Positions 36,251 to 43,952 of a stretch of DNA of 64,000 bases are shown piece after piece (position 1 is the stretch's first letter; every line of letters starts with the position of its first letter). Made by a program: the position numbers and the translations under genes. The DNA comes from Qipengyuania_B thermophila (GTDB taxonomy: Bacteria > Pseudomonadota > Alphaproteobacteria > Sphingomonadales > Sphingomonadaceae). The notes under the pieces were generated by a model, which saw nothing but the letters and a program-made list of their open reading frames with translations, ran no database searches and was not told the DNA's origin. The stretch is from the NCBI RefSeq assembly GCF_004153605.1, contig NZ_SDSI01000007.1, forward strand, positions 22,062-86,061, in the 5' to 3' direction.

Positions 36251-36928
36251 TCAGTCCTGATCGGTCTCGCTGAGCAGCCAGGCCGGATCATCCGAGGAGA
36301 CATCGCGCGTGAACGTCCACAGGTCGCGGCTCTCCACCGCGTCGTTGAGCGACCCGGCAACGACATTGCCGTCGCGGTCGCGCGTGACGGCCGCCACGTC
36401 GGCCACGAACAGCACGGTGACATGGGCCATCCGACCCTCGAGCCGCGCATCCTGGACAGTGGCGTCCTCGATGCGGATCAGGCGGTTGTCGAGCGATTCG
36501 CCGGCCGCCTCGCGCTCGTCGATGGCGTTGACGAACCCCGCATACACGTCGTCCGCGCACAGGTCGCGCAGCGCGTCGCGATCGCCTTTCCAGAAGGCTT
36601 CGAGCACCATGGCGTAGGCGCCCTTGGCCCCTTCGAGGAACCGGAGCAGATCGAACTGGCCATCCGCCGCCGCGATGGCGCGGATGCCGGCCTCGGCCTG
36701 CGGAGCGGTGTCGACCGCCCCCGCCGCCGGAGCGGACGCAGCCGGGGCGGCCACATGGTCGCGCGCCGGCGCCTTCTCGGCGTCCCGCGCCTCCATGCGC
36801 CGCGGCACGACCTCCTCGCCATGTTCGGCGCGGCGGCCCAGAACCGAATACAGCCGCAGCCCCAGAAAGGCGGCAATCATGGCCAGAATGACAATCTCGA
36901 TAATCACAGCGTTCTCGCAATCGTGCAT
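36251..36928 (-). CDS. Tim44/TimA-family membrane-anchored protein
   Basis: This 225-residue protein has one N-terminal membrane helix (EIVILAMIAAFLGLRLYSVLG), a charged Ala/Pro-rich linker and a C-terminal Tim44-like domain (FLEGAKGAYAMVLEAFWKGD, LRDLCADDVYAGFVNAI, WTFTRDVSSDDPAWLLSET). Bacterial relatives (TimA) are of uncertain function; the mitochondrial version links the import pore to Hsp70. The start is ambiguous: ATG 36928 is shown; a GTG eight codons in would match the usual shorter N-terminus. It is divergent from secB. Confidence 0.9.
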   Translation of the reverse strand: MHDCENAVIIEIVILAMIAAFLGLRLYSVLGRRAEHGEEVVPRRMEARDAEKAPARDHVAAPAASAPAAGAVDTAPQAEAGIRAIAAADGQFDLLRFLEGAKGAYAMVLEAFWKGDRDALRDLCADDVYAGFVNAIDEREAAGESLDNRLIRIEDATVQDARLEGRMAHVTVLFVADVAAVTRDRDGNVVAGSLNDAVESRDLWTFTRDVSSDDPAWLLSETDQD

Positions 36929-37112
36929 TCGCGCCCGCCGGCGCAAGCCCTGCCGCCCGGTCATGGGCAGTCATGCCCTACATAGGTGAACAATTCAACG
37001 GAACAACGCTCTGGCGGCACGCTGGCTCCCGGCAAGGTGCATTGACCTGTGGCGCGCGGCGGCATAGGGCGGCCGCCACGCTTCCAATCCCGACAAGACG
37101 GAACACACCCCG

Positions 37113-37634
37113 ATGGCTGAACCAGGCAACGTGCTGACGGATCTCGACGGTGATGCTGCCGCAAACGGTGCCGACACCCGTCCGGCGGCCGGCATCATCT
37201 CGCAGTATGTCAAGGATCTCTCGGTCGAGAATCCCAACGCGCCGAACAGCTATCAGTGGCAGGAACAGCCGCAGATCGACCTGCAGTTCAACATCGCCGC
37301 GAACCGCGTCACCGAGGAGGTCCACGAGGTCGAGCTGAAGGTGAACGTCACGGCCAAGGGCGAGAAGGGCAACTTCTACCTCGTGGAGCTGGCCTATTGC
37401 GGGCTGGTCGGGATGCGCAACATTCCGGACGATCAGGCGCACGCCTTCCTTTACGCGGAGGCGCCGCGGCTCATCTTCCCCTTCGCCCGCCGGATCGTGG
37501 CCGACGCCGTGCAGGATGCGGGTTTCCCGCCGCTGGTTCTCGAACCGATCGACTTCAACGGGCTGTATCTTCAGCAGTTGCAGGCGCGCCAGCAGGCCGG
37601 CAACGCGGATGCGGCACCGGCCGGCAACGCCTGA
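37113..37634 (+). CDS. secB: Protein-export chaperone SecB
   Basis: This 173-residue tetrameric chaperone keeps preproteins unfolded and delivers them to SecA. It has the core VKDLSVENPNAP, QPQIDLQFNIAANR, VELKVNVTAKG and the family signature LVELAYCGLVGMRNIPDD, then PFARRIVADAVQDAGFPPLVLEPIDFNGLY. The C-terminal tail is short and acidic-poor. The upstream 180 bp is shared with the divergent Tim44-like gene and contains a lone TTGACC (about 37043) without a clear -10. Confidence 0.97.
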   Translation: MAEPGNVLTDLDGDAAANGADTRPAAGIISQYVKDLSVENPNAPNSYQWQEQPQIDLQFNIAANRVTEEVHEVELKVNVTAKGEKGNFYLVELAYCGLVGMRNIPDDQAHAFLYAEAPRLIFPFARRIVADAVQDAGFPPLVLEPIDFNGLYLQQLQARQQAGNADAAPAGNA

Positions 37635-37674
37635 GTCTCATCCCGGCCTGCGCGTTCGGGACCCGTCCTGACCG

Positions 37675-39240
37675 ATGAGCCTCATCAAGAACGTCAGCAC
37701 GATCGGCGGGCTGACCGCCGTCAGCCGGGTGTTCGGCTTTGCCCGCGACATCCTGCTGGCCCGGGTTCTCGGCGCCGGGGGCATCGCCGATGCCTGGCAG
37801 CTCGCCTTCCAGCTGCCCAACCTGTTCCGCCGGCTGTTCGCCGAAGGCGCTTTCGCGAGCGCGTTTGTTCCCCTGTTCAACCGGCACATGACCGAGAGCG
37901 ACCGGTCGGCGCGGCAGTTCGCGGCCGAGGTGCTGGCCATCCTGCTGCCGATCCTCGTCGTGTTCGGCGGCCTGTTCATGCTGTTCATGCCGTGGATCCT
38001 CTACGCCTTCGCCAACGAGGAGCTGCGCGGCGACGCGCGCGTCTACGACCTCGGCGTGACGATGGCCCGGATCGCCTTTCCCTACCTGCTGTTCATGAGC
38101 CTCGCCTCGCTGCTGGCGGCGGTGCTCAACTCGCTCGCCCGTTTCGCGGCTGCCGCTGCGGCGCCGATCATCCTCAACCTGTTTCTCGTGCTGGCGCTCA
38201 TCTATGGGATGATCCTTCCCGCGGGAGAGGAGAGCAAGGCGGCCACCGGCCTTGCCCTGGCGATCTCCGTCTCCGCATCGGGCCTGGCGCAGCTGCTGTG
38301 GCTGGGCTGGTGGATGCACCGAGGAGGCTTCCGCATCCCGCTGGTTCGCCCCCGTCTCACAGCGCGGGTGAAGGAGATGGGCATCCTCATCGTCCCCGCG
38401 GTGTTCGGGGCCGGCGTCTATCAGATCAGCCGCCTCGTCGACCTGGCCTTCATGCGCGGCCTGCCTGACGGGAGCCTGACGCACATGGCGATGGCTGATC
38501 GCTGGAACCAGCTGCCGCTCGGCATCATCGGCATTGCCTTGGGCACGGCCATCCTGCCCTCGCTCTCGCGCATGGTGTCGCGCGGCGAGGGGGATCAGGC
38601 GCAGCGGCTGCAATCGAACGCGGTGGAGCTGTCGATGCTGCTCACCGTGCCGGCGGCCGTGGCGCTGTATTTCATTGCGACGCCGCTGGTGCGCACATTC
38701 ATGCAGGGCGGCGAGTTCACCGCGCAGGACGCGGCGATCACCGGAAACGTGCTGTCCGCCCTCGTGCTGGGCCTGCCGGCCTATGTGCTGGTCAAGGTGC
38801 TCACCCCCAACTTCTTCGCGCGCCGCGACACCCGCACGCCGGTCATCACCGCCGCCATCAGCCTCGTCGTCACCATTGCGCTGAACCTCCTCCTCGTGCC
38901 GCGTCTCGGCGTGGTGGCGCTGGCGCTCTCCGGGTCGGTCGGCGCATGGCTCAACTCGGCCCTGCTCTACACCCTGCTGCACCGGCGCGGCTTCTACCAT
39001 CTGACCGGCCTCGTCATCGGCCGGCTGGCGCGGATCGCGCTCGCCGCGGCGATGATGGGCGTTGCCCTGTGGTGGTTCACCGATGCAACCGCGCCTGCCG
39101 CGGGCGCGGGAACGACCCAGCGGCTGTTCGCGCTGATGCTCCTGATGCTGGTGGGCGGGGTCGCCTTCGTCGTCACCGGCGCGGCGCTGCGGATCGTAGA
39201 CCGTCCGACGATCTCCAGGCTGATGCAGCGCGATGCCTGA
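37675..39240 (+). CDS. murJ: Lipid II flippase MurJ
   Basis: This 521-residue MOP-superfamily membrane protein moves lipid II across the inner membrane for cell-wall synthesis. About 14 hydrophobic helices are visible. The N-terminus NVSTIGGLTAVSRVFGFARD and the motif ADAWQLAFQLPNLFRRLFAEGAFASAFVP are diagnostic; the conserved charged residues of the central cavity (for example Arg in SRVFGFARD) are in place. It overlaps trpS by 8 bp and lies 40 bp after secB. Confidence 0.96.
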   Translation: MSLIKNVSTIGGLTAVSRVFGFARDILLARVLGAGGIADAWQLAFQLPNLFRRLFAEGAFASAFVPLFNRHMTESDRSARQFAAEVLAILLPILVVFGGLFMLFMPWILYAFANEELRGDARVYDLGVTMARIAFPYLLFMSLASLLAAVLNSLARFAAAAAAPIILNLFLVLALIYGMILPAGEESKAATGLALAISVSASGLAQLLWLGWWMHRGGFRIPLVRPRLTARVKEMGILIVPAVFGAGVYQISRLVDLAFMRGLPDGSLTHMAMADRWNQLPLGIIGIALGTAILPSLSRMVSRGEGDQAQRLQSNAVELSMLLTVPAAVALYFIATPLVRTFMQGGEFTAQDAAITGNVLSALVLGLPAYVLVKVLTPNFFARRDTRTPVITAAISLVVTIALNLLLVPRLGVVALALSGSVGAWLNSALLYTLLHRRGFYHLTGLVIGRLARIALAAAMMGVALWWFTDATAPAAGAGTTQRLFALMLLMLVGGVAFVVTGAALRIVDRPTISRLMQRDA

Positions 39241-40300
39241 CGTCCTGCCTGATGCCCTTCCAGTCGCCGCGCGCGTCGTGTCCGGCATCCAGCCGACGGG
39301 CAACCTGCACCTTGGCAATTATCTGGGCGCCATCCGCAACTGGGTGGCCATGCAGAACAGCCTGGGGCCGGACGGCACCTGCCTGTTCTTCCTGGCCGAC
39401 CTGCACGCCCTGTCCATGCCGCTCGACCCTGCCCGCCTGCGGCGCGAGACGGTCGAAATGGCGGCGACGCTGCTGGCCTGCGGCATCGATCCGACGCGCT
39501 CGGTCCTGTTCAACCAGGGGCAGGTGCCGCAGCACGCCGAGCTTCAGTGGCTGCTGAACGGCACCGCCCGGATGGGCTGGCTGAACCGCATGACGCAGTG
39601 GAAGGACAAGGCAGGAAAGAACCGCGAGGGCGCGAGTGTCGCCCTGTTCACCTATCCCGTCCTGCAGGCCGCGGACGTGCTGCTGTACCAGGCAACCCAC
39701 GTCCCCGTGGGGGAGGACCAGAAGCAGCACCTTGAGCTCGCGCGGGACATCGCGCAGAAGTTCAACAACGACTTCGCCGAGCCGCAGCTTGGCCGGCCGC
39801 TGTTCACCCTGCCCGAGCCGATTATCCCGCCCAGCGCGGCGCGCATCATGTCGCTGCGCGACGGGTCGGCCAAGATGTCGAAGTCGGATCCCTCGGACAT
39901 GAGCCGCATCAACCTCACCGATGGCGCCGACGCCATCGTCCAGAAGATCCGCAAGGCCCGCACCGATCCCGAGCCGTTGCCGTCGGAGGCGGAGGGGCTG
40001 GACGGGCGGGCGGAGGCGGCGAACCTCGTCACCATCTATGCCAGCCTCGCCGGAACGCACGTCGCCGCCGTGCTGGCCGATCATGGCGGGTCCGGCTTCG
40101 GGGCGTTCAAGAACGCGCTCGCGGACCTGCTCGTCGCCACCCTCGAACCCATTTCCACGCGTCTGCGCGACCTGCTCGCCGATCCCCGCCATGTCGAGCA
40201 GATGCTGGTCGACGGCGCGGTGCGCGCCCGCGCGCTGGCCCAGCCCACGCTTGACGCCGCCTACAAAGCGGCCGGCATCCTGCGCCCCGGCTCCCTCTAA
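39233..40300 (+). CDS. trpS: Tryptophan--tRNA ligase
   Basis: This is a 355-residue class I aminoacyl-tRNA synthetase. The HIGH-type motif is GNLHLGNYLGA and the KMSKS loop AKMSKSDPSD. Other landmarks are VSGIQPTG, LFNQGQVPQHAELQWLLN, YPVLQAADVLLYQATHVPVGEDQKQH (split here for length in family terms: tryptophan pocket and dimer interface). It begins within the last codons of murJ, implying coupled translation. Confidence 0.97.
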   Translation: MPDVLPDALPVAARVVSGIQPTGNLHLGNYLGAIRNWVAMQNSLGPDGTCLFFLADLHALSMPLDPARLRRETVEMAATLLACGIDPTRSVLFNQGQVPQHAELQWLLNGTARMGWLNRMTQWKDKAGKNREGASVALFTYPVLQAADVLLYQATHVPVGEDQKQHLELARDIAQKFNNDFAEPQLGRPLFTLPEPIIPPSAARIMSLRDGSAKMSKSDPSDMSRINLTDGADAIVQKIRKARTDPEPLPSEAEGLDGRAEAANLVTIYASLAGTHVAAVLADHGGSGFGAFKNALADLLVATLEPISTRLRDLLADPRHVEQMLVDGAVRARALAQPTLDAAYKAAGILRPGSL

Positions 40301-40322
40301 CCCGCTTAAAACCCGTCGTTTT

Positions 40323-40342
40323 CTCGCTTTGTTCAAAGCGAG
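40323..40342 (+). terminator. Hairpin downstream of trpS
   Basis: CTCGCTTT (40323-40330) pairs perfectly with AAAGCGAG (40335-40342) around a GTTC loop, 23 bp after the trpS stop. The tail is TTCACC, so termination would be weak if intrinsic. Confidence 0.5.
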
Positions 40343-40419
40343 TTCACCTTGCCGCAGCTAAGGCACGGAACAACGCTCGCCCTGGCGAGTCGGTGACAAT
40401 GCGAAAGGCGGAGAAGGCG

Positions 40420-41121
40420 ATGGGCAAGTTTCATCAGTTCGGGCGTGCGGCAAAACTGGCGTCGGTGCCGCTGCTCCTCGCGAGCCTGGCGGCCTGCGCC
40501 ACCCCGTTCCGCGCCGACGTGTCGCGCTTCCAGTCGCAGCTTCCGGCGCCTCAGGGGCAGACCTTTGCCGTGGTCGCCGCCGATCCGGCGCTCCAGGGCG
40601 GGCTCGAGTTCGCGCTGTACGCGAACTACGTGGCCGATCAGATGCAGCGCCTCGGCTATCAGCGCGCTTCCTCACCCGAGACCGCAAACCTGCTGGTCCG
40701 CTTCAACTACGGTGTCGACAACGGCCGCACGCAGATCCGCTCCACTCCGGGTTTCCGCGATCCGTTCTGGGGTCCGTGGTACGGATATGGGCGCTTCTAC
40801 CGTTCGCCCTTCGGCCACCGCAGCTACTGGGGTCCGGGCGCCTGGGCCTACGGCTTCCACGATCCGTTCTTCGGCGGGCCGGAAATCCGCAGCTACACCG
40901 TCTTCACCAGCGGCATTTCGCTGCAGATCGAGCAGGCGGGCACGGGACAGCGGCTGTTCGAAGGGCGGGCCGAGGCGGTCTCCACCTCGAACCGGCTGCA
41001 GCACCTCGTGCCGAATCTGGTCGAGGCGATGTTCACCGATTTCCCCGGCAATTCCGGCGAGACGGTGCGGATCTCGATCGCGCCCGAAGGGGACCGGCGC
41101 ACCGTCCGGCCGATCCGTTGA
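40420..41121 (+). CDS. DUF4136-family lipoprotein
   Basis: This is a 233-residue envelope lipoprotein of unknown function. A lipobox LASLAAC gives the lipidated Cys near residue 27. The DUF4136-like body contains LEFALYANYVADQMQRLGYQ, ANLLVRFNYGVDNGRTQI, then an aromatic Gly/Pro/Trp/Tyr-rich middle (FWGPWYGYGRFYRSPFGHR) and RLFEGRAEAVS, VEAMFTDFPG. The ATG at 40420 has GGAGAAGG upstream; the in-frame ATG at 40399 is less likely. Confidence 0.88.
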   Translation: MGKFHQFGRAAKLASVPLLLASLAACATPFRADVSRFQSQLPAPQGQTFAVVAADPALQGGLEFALYANYVADQMQRLGYQRASSPETANLLVRFNYGVDNGRTQIRSTPGFRDPFWGPWYGYGRFYRSPFGHRSYWGPGAWAYGFHDPFFGGPEIRSYTVFTSGISLQIEQAGTGQRLFEGRAEAVSTSNRLQHLVPNLVEAMFTDFPGNSGETVRISIAPEGDRRTVRPIR

Positions 41122-41138
41122 GCAACGTCTGAAAGCAG

Positions 41139-41169
41139 CGGGCGGAGCGGCGAGTGGTCGCGCCGCCCG
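41139..41169. terminator. GC-rich hairpin between convergent genes
   Basis: CGGGCGG (41139-41145) pairs with CCGCCCG (41163-41169), 17 bp after the DUF4136 stop and 45 bp before the stop of the convergent small membrane protein gene. No U-run is present; it is a candidate bidirectional 3'-end signal. Confidence 0.4.
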
Positions 41170-41213
41170 TTGCGCCAGCGTGCCTGCCTCCGGCGGACCC
41201 CGCGCCGACCGCT

Positions 41214-41537
41214 TCACCCGCGGCGGGCGCGGATGACCGCCACCCCTACCGCTATGGCGACGGATGCGATCAGGAACGCCGGAGGAAAGCTGGGGCCGCT
41301 GCTTCGCGCCCCGGCGATGCGGTCGTCGGCCAGCGTGATCAGCCAGTTGCCGAAGTGGATCGCCGCCAGCAGCAGGACAAAGGTAAGCGCGACGGCGCGC
41401 GGCGCCGTGGCCTGCCAGCCCGTGCCGCGCGCCACGATGCGCAGCAGGCGGGACGCCACCCAGACGAGCACCACCGTCCAGGCTGCCAGCAGAACGAGGC
41501 CGAGGAGCACCGTGCCGAGGGGCAGCAGTCCGGTCAC
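41214..41537 (-). CDS. Small membrane protein of unknown function
   Basis: This 107-residue protein has about three hydrophobic segments (LLPLGTVLLGLVLLAAWTVVLVW; AVALTFVLLLAAIHFGNWLI; PPAFLIASVAIAVGVAVI) linked by basic loops. It starts 12 bp after the dut stop in the same direction, so it is probably the last gene of the coaBC-dut operon. No family is recognised. The codon pattern and position support a real gene. Confidence 0.65.
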   Translation of the reverse strand: MTGLLPLGTVLLGLVLLAAWTVVLVWVASRLLRIVARGTGWQATAPRAVALTFVLLLAAIHFGNWLITLADDRIAGARSSGPSFPPAFLIASVAIAVGVAVIRARRG

Positions 41538-41549
41538 GGGATCAGCCTG

Positions 41550-42008
41550 TCACATCCCTGTCGAGCCGAAGCCACCGTCGCCCCGCTGCGTGAGCGGCAC
41601 GCTGTCGACGACGCGCCACGCCGCGCGGACAACCGGCGCGAGCACAAGCTGGGCGATCCGCTCGCCACGCCGGACGATGAAAGGTTCGGTGCCGTGGTTG
41701 ATCAGGATGACCTTGAGCTCGCCGCGGTAGTCGGCGTCGATCGTGCCCGGCGTGTTCGGCACCGTGACGCCATGACGCAGCGCCAGCCCCGAGCGGGGCC
41801 GCACCTGCACCTCGTAGCCGTCGGGGATCGCCAGCACCAGCCCCGTGGCCACGGCATGGCGCGCGCCGGGCGCCAGTTCCACCGTCTCGGCCGCGGCGAC
41901 ATCCATTCCCGCGGCGCCGGTCGTGGCGTAGGCCGGAAGGTCCAGTCCCTCCGCATGGGCGAGGCGGCGCACCGGCACCGTCACCGATTGCTCGTCCAGC
42001 GGTGTCAT
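41550..42008 (-). CDS. dut: dUTP diphosphatase
   Basis: This 152-residue trimeric enzyme hydrolyses dUTP to dUMP and pyrophosphate, keeping uracil out of DNA. All five family motifs are visible: GAAGMDVAAAE, RPRSGLALRHG, GTIDADYRGELKV with the catalytic Asp, GERIAQLVLAP and the C-terminal RGDGGFGSTG. Its ATG overlaps the coaBC stop (ATGA at 42005-42008). The coaBC-dut pairing is widespread in proteobacteria. Confidence 0.97.
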   Translation of the reverse strand: MTPLDEQSVTVPVRRLAHAEGLDLPAYATTGAAGMDVAAAETVELAPGARHAVATGLVLAIPDGYEVQVRPRSGLALRHGVTVPNTPGTIDADYRGELKVILINHGTEPFIVRRGERIAQLVLAPVVRAAWRVVDSVPLTQRGDGGFGSTGM

Positions 42009-43798
42009 GCGGGCGCCACGGCCGCCGCCGCCCGGGCAACCAGCACGCGGGCCACCTCGAGCTTCGACATCTCGTCGAAGCTTTCCGTGCCTTCGGCCGT
42101 GATGAGGCTGATCGTGTTTCGCGTGCCGCCCATGACGTCCGTCGACACGTCGTTCGCCACGATCCAGTCCGCGCCCTTGCGCTTGCGCTTGCTGATCGCG
42201 TTGGGAATGACATTCTCGGTTTCGGCGGCAAAGCCGACCAGCAGGGCCGGACGGGCGCGGTTGGCCGCGACGCTGGCAAGGATGTCGGTGTTCTCCGTCA
42301 GCATGAGGGCAGGCGGCGCCGACCCGCGCTTCTTCATCTTTTCCGGCGCGACGTGCGCGGGTCGCCAGTCCGCCACCGCCGCGACCATGAAGGCGATGTC
42401 GGCGGGAAGAGCCTGCTTCACCGCGGCTGCCATCTCTTCCGCCGACTCGACGTCAATGCGGTCGACGCCGGGCGGCGTGGGCAAGGCGACCGGCCCGGCG
42501 ATCAGCGACACGCGGGCGCCGGCCGCAGCGGCCATGCCGGCGATGGCGAAGCCCTGTCGCCCGGAAGAGCGGTTGGCGAGGAAGCGCACGGGATCAATGG
42601 CTTCCCAGGTCGGACCGGCGGTCACCAGAACATGACGCCCTTCGAGCGGCCGTTCACCGCCCTCGGCGTCGAAGATGAACGTCTCGTGCGGCTGGGACAG
42701 CCCGCCCGCGCCGGCTCCGCTCTCGTCCAGCGGCTCGGGCGCCGCGGCGCCGGACCCCGTGCGCACCATGTGGTTGAGCGCCTGGCGGTCGGTCGGGGGG
42801 GCGGCGAACGCCTGTCCCTTGCGCGCCAGCAGCGGGGTGTCGCCGGCGTGGGAGAGCCTGTCCTCCGCACCGGGTGACGCGACGCAGTCCGCGCCGGGCC
42901 AGGGATCCGCCTGTGGGTCGGCTCCGGACCAGGGGTCGCCCGCCCCCTCGCCGTCCGGCGTGTCGAACCCCAGAGGCTGCGCCCGCCGCGCGGACCGCGG
43001 GATGATGGCGGACAGAAGACTGCCCAGCCCGCCGCGCGGACGCCCGTCCTCGGCTTCTTCGCCCTCCTCGCTCTCTTCGGCCTCTTCCGGCTCCAGCGCC
43101 TCGGCAGCCAGATCGTCGATCGTGAGCGCGGGCGCCTGCGGCCCGGAGAGCGCAGCGCCAGCCGGGAGCAACGGCTGCGGAAGGCCAAGCTGCGCCGCCA
43201 GCGCGGCCCAGATTTCGTCCGGCTCCGGCAGACGGCCCGGACCGGTTTCCCCGCACGCCATGCTCCCCTCGGCGGGATCGAGCACTGTCACCCCCGCGTC
43301 GCGCAGGCGGTCCACATTGCGGCGGGTCGCCTCGTGCTGCCACATGCGCACGTTCATCGCCGGCACCGCGACGACGGGCTTGTCCGTGGCAAGGATCAGG
43401 GTGGTGGCGAGATCGTCGGCGATGCCGGCCGCCATCTTGGCGAGCAGATCGGCGGTGGCCGGGCACACGACGACCAGATCCGCCTCGCGCGAGAGCTGGA
43501 TGTGCCCCATCTCCACCTCGTCCTTGAGGTCGAACAGGCTGGTGTAGACGCGGCTTCCCGACAGCGCGGCCAGCGCCATCGGGGTGACGAACTGCTGCCC
43601 TCCCTGTGTCACCACGCAGGTCACATCCAGCCCCGCGCGGCGGATCAGGCGCACAAGCTCGCACGCCTTGTACGCCGCGATGCCGCCACCGACCACCAGC
43701 AGGATGCGCCTTGCCCCGCCTGCTCCCTCGAACAGGGGCCCGGCCTCGTCCGTCCCGCCCGTGTCGGTGATCATCTCTGTGCCCATTCCTCTCACCAC
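42005..43798 (-). CDS. coaBC: Bifunctional CoaBC (phosphopantothenoylcysteine decarboxylase/synthetase) with a long insert
   Basis: This enzyme couples two steps of coenzyme A synthesis. The N-terminal flavoprotein decarboxylase has VVGGGIAAYKACEL, catalytic His99 in MGHIQLS, Asn149 in PAMNVRMW and Cys182 in GSMACGETGPGRL. The C-terminal synthetase has ILVTAGPT-like VLVTAGPTWEAIDPVR, NRSSGRQG and KMKKRG. Usual length is about 400; here 597, because residues about 203-383 form an acidic, Pro/Gly/Ala-rich spacer. The start is uncertain: GTG 43798 is shown; ATG at 43786 or 43774 are alternatives. It overlaps dut. Confidence 0.95.
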   Translation of the reverse strand: MVRGMGTEMITDTGGTDEAGPLFEGAGGARRILLVVGGGIAAYKACELVRLIRRAGLDVTCVVTQGGQQFVTPMALAALSGSRVYTSLFDLKDEVEMGHIQLSREADLVVVCPATADLLAKMAAGIADDLATTLILATDKPVVAVPAMNVRMWQHEATRRNVDRLRDAGVTVLDPAEGSMACGETGPGRLPEPDEIWAALAAQLGLPQPLLPAGAALSGPQAPALTIDDLAAEALEPEEAEESEEGEEAEDGRPRGGLGSLLSAIIPRSARRAQPLGFDTPDGEGAGDPWSGADPQADPWPGADCVASPGAEDRLSHAGDTPLLARKGQAFAAPPTDRQALNHMVRTGSGAAAPEPLDESGAGAGGLSQPHETFIFDAEGGERPLEGRHVLVTAGPTWEAIDPVRFLANRSSGRQGFAIAGMAAAAGARVSLIAGPVALPTPPGVDRIDVESAEEMAAAVKQALPADIAFMVAAVADWRPAHVAPEKMKKRGSAPPALMLTENTDILASVAANRARPALLVGFAAETENVIPNAISKRKRKGADWIVANDVSTDVMGGTRNTISLITAEGTESFDEMSKLEVARVLVARAAAAVAPA

Positions 43799-43914
43799 CT
43801 GCCCGCCCGGTCGCCTCCGCCCTGCCCGCAGCGCCGGCGCAGTGCGGTCGCCATGGCCAGCATCAGGGGCAGCATGGCTGATAAGGCGTTAAGCTTAGCG
43901 CCGTGCGAGAGAAC

Positions 43915-43924
43915 ATGGTTAACA
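43915..43924. promoter_or_regulatory. CtrA-like half site upstream of coaBC
   Basis: On the minus strand the sequence GTTAACCATG (here CATGGTTAAC) contains TTAACCAT, the strong half of the alphaproteobacterial cell-cycle regulator CtrA site. A second TTAA (in AAGCTTAACG, about 43890-43899) lies nearby but not at the canonical seven-base spacing. It lies about 120 bp upstream of coaBC and 30 bp downstream of the ubiB stop. Confidence 0.3.
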
Positions 43925-43952
43925 AGTCACTTCTGACCTGTCGATGCGCCGC

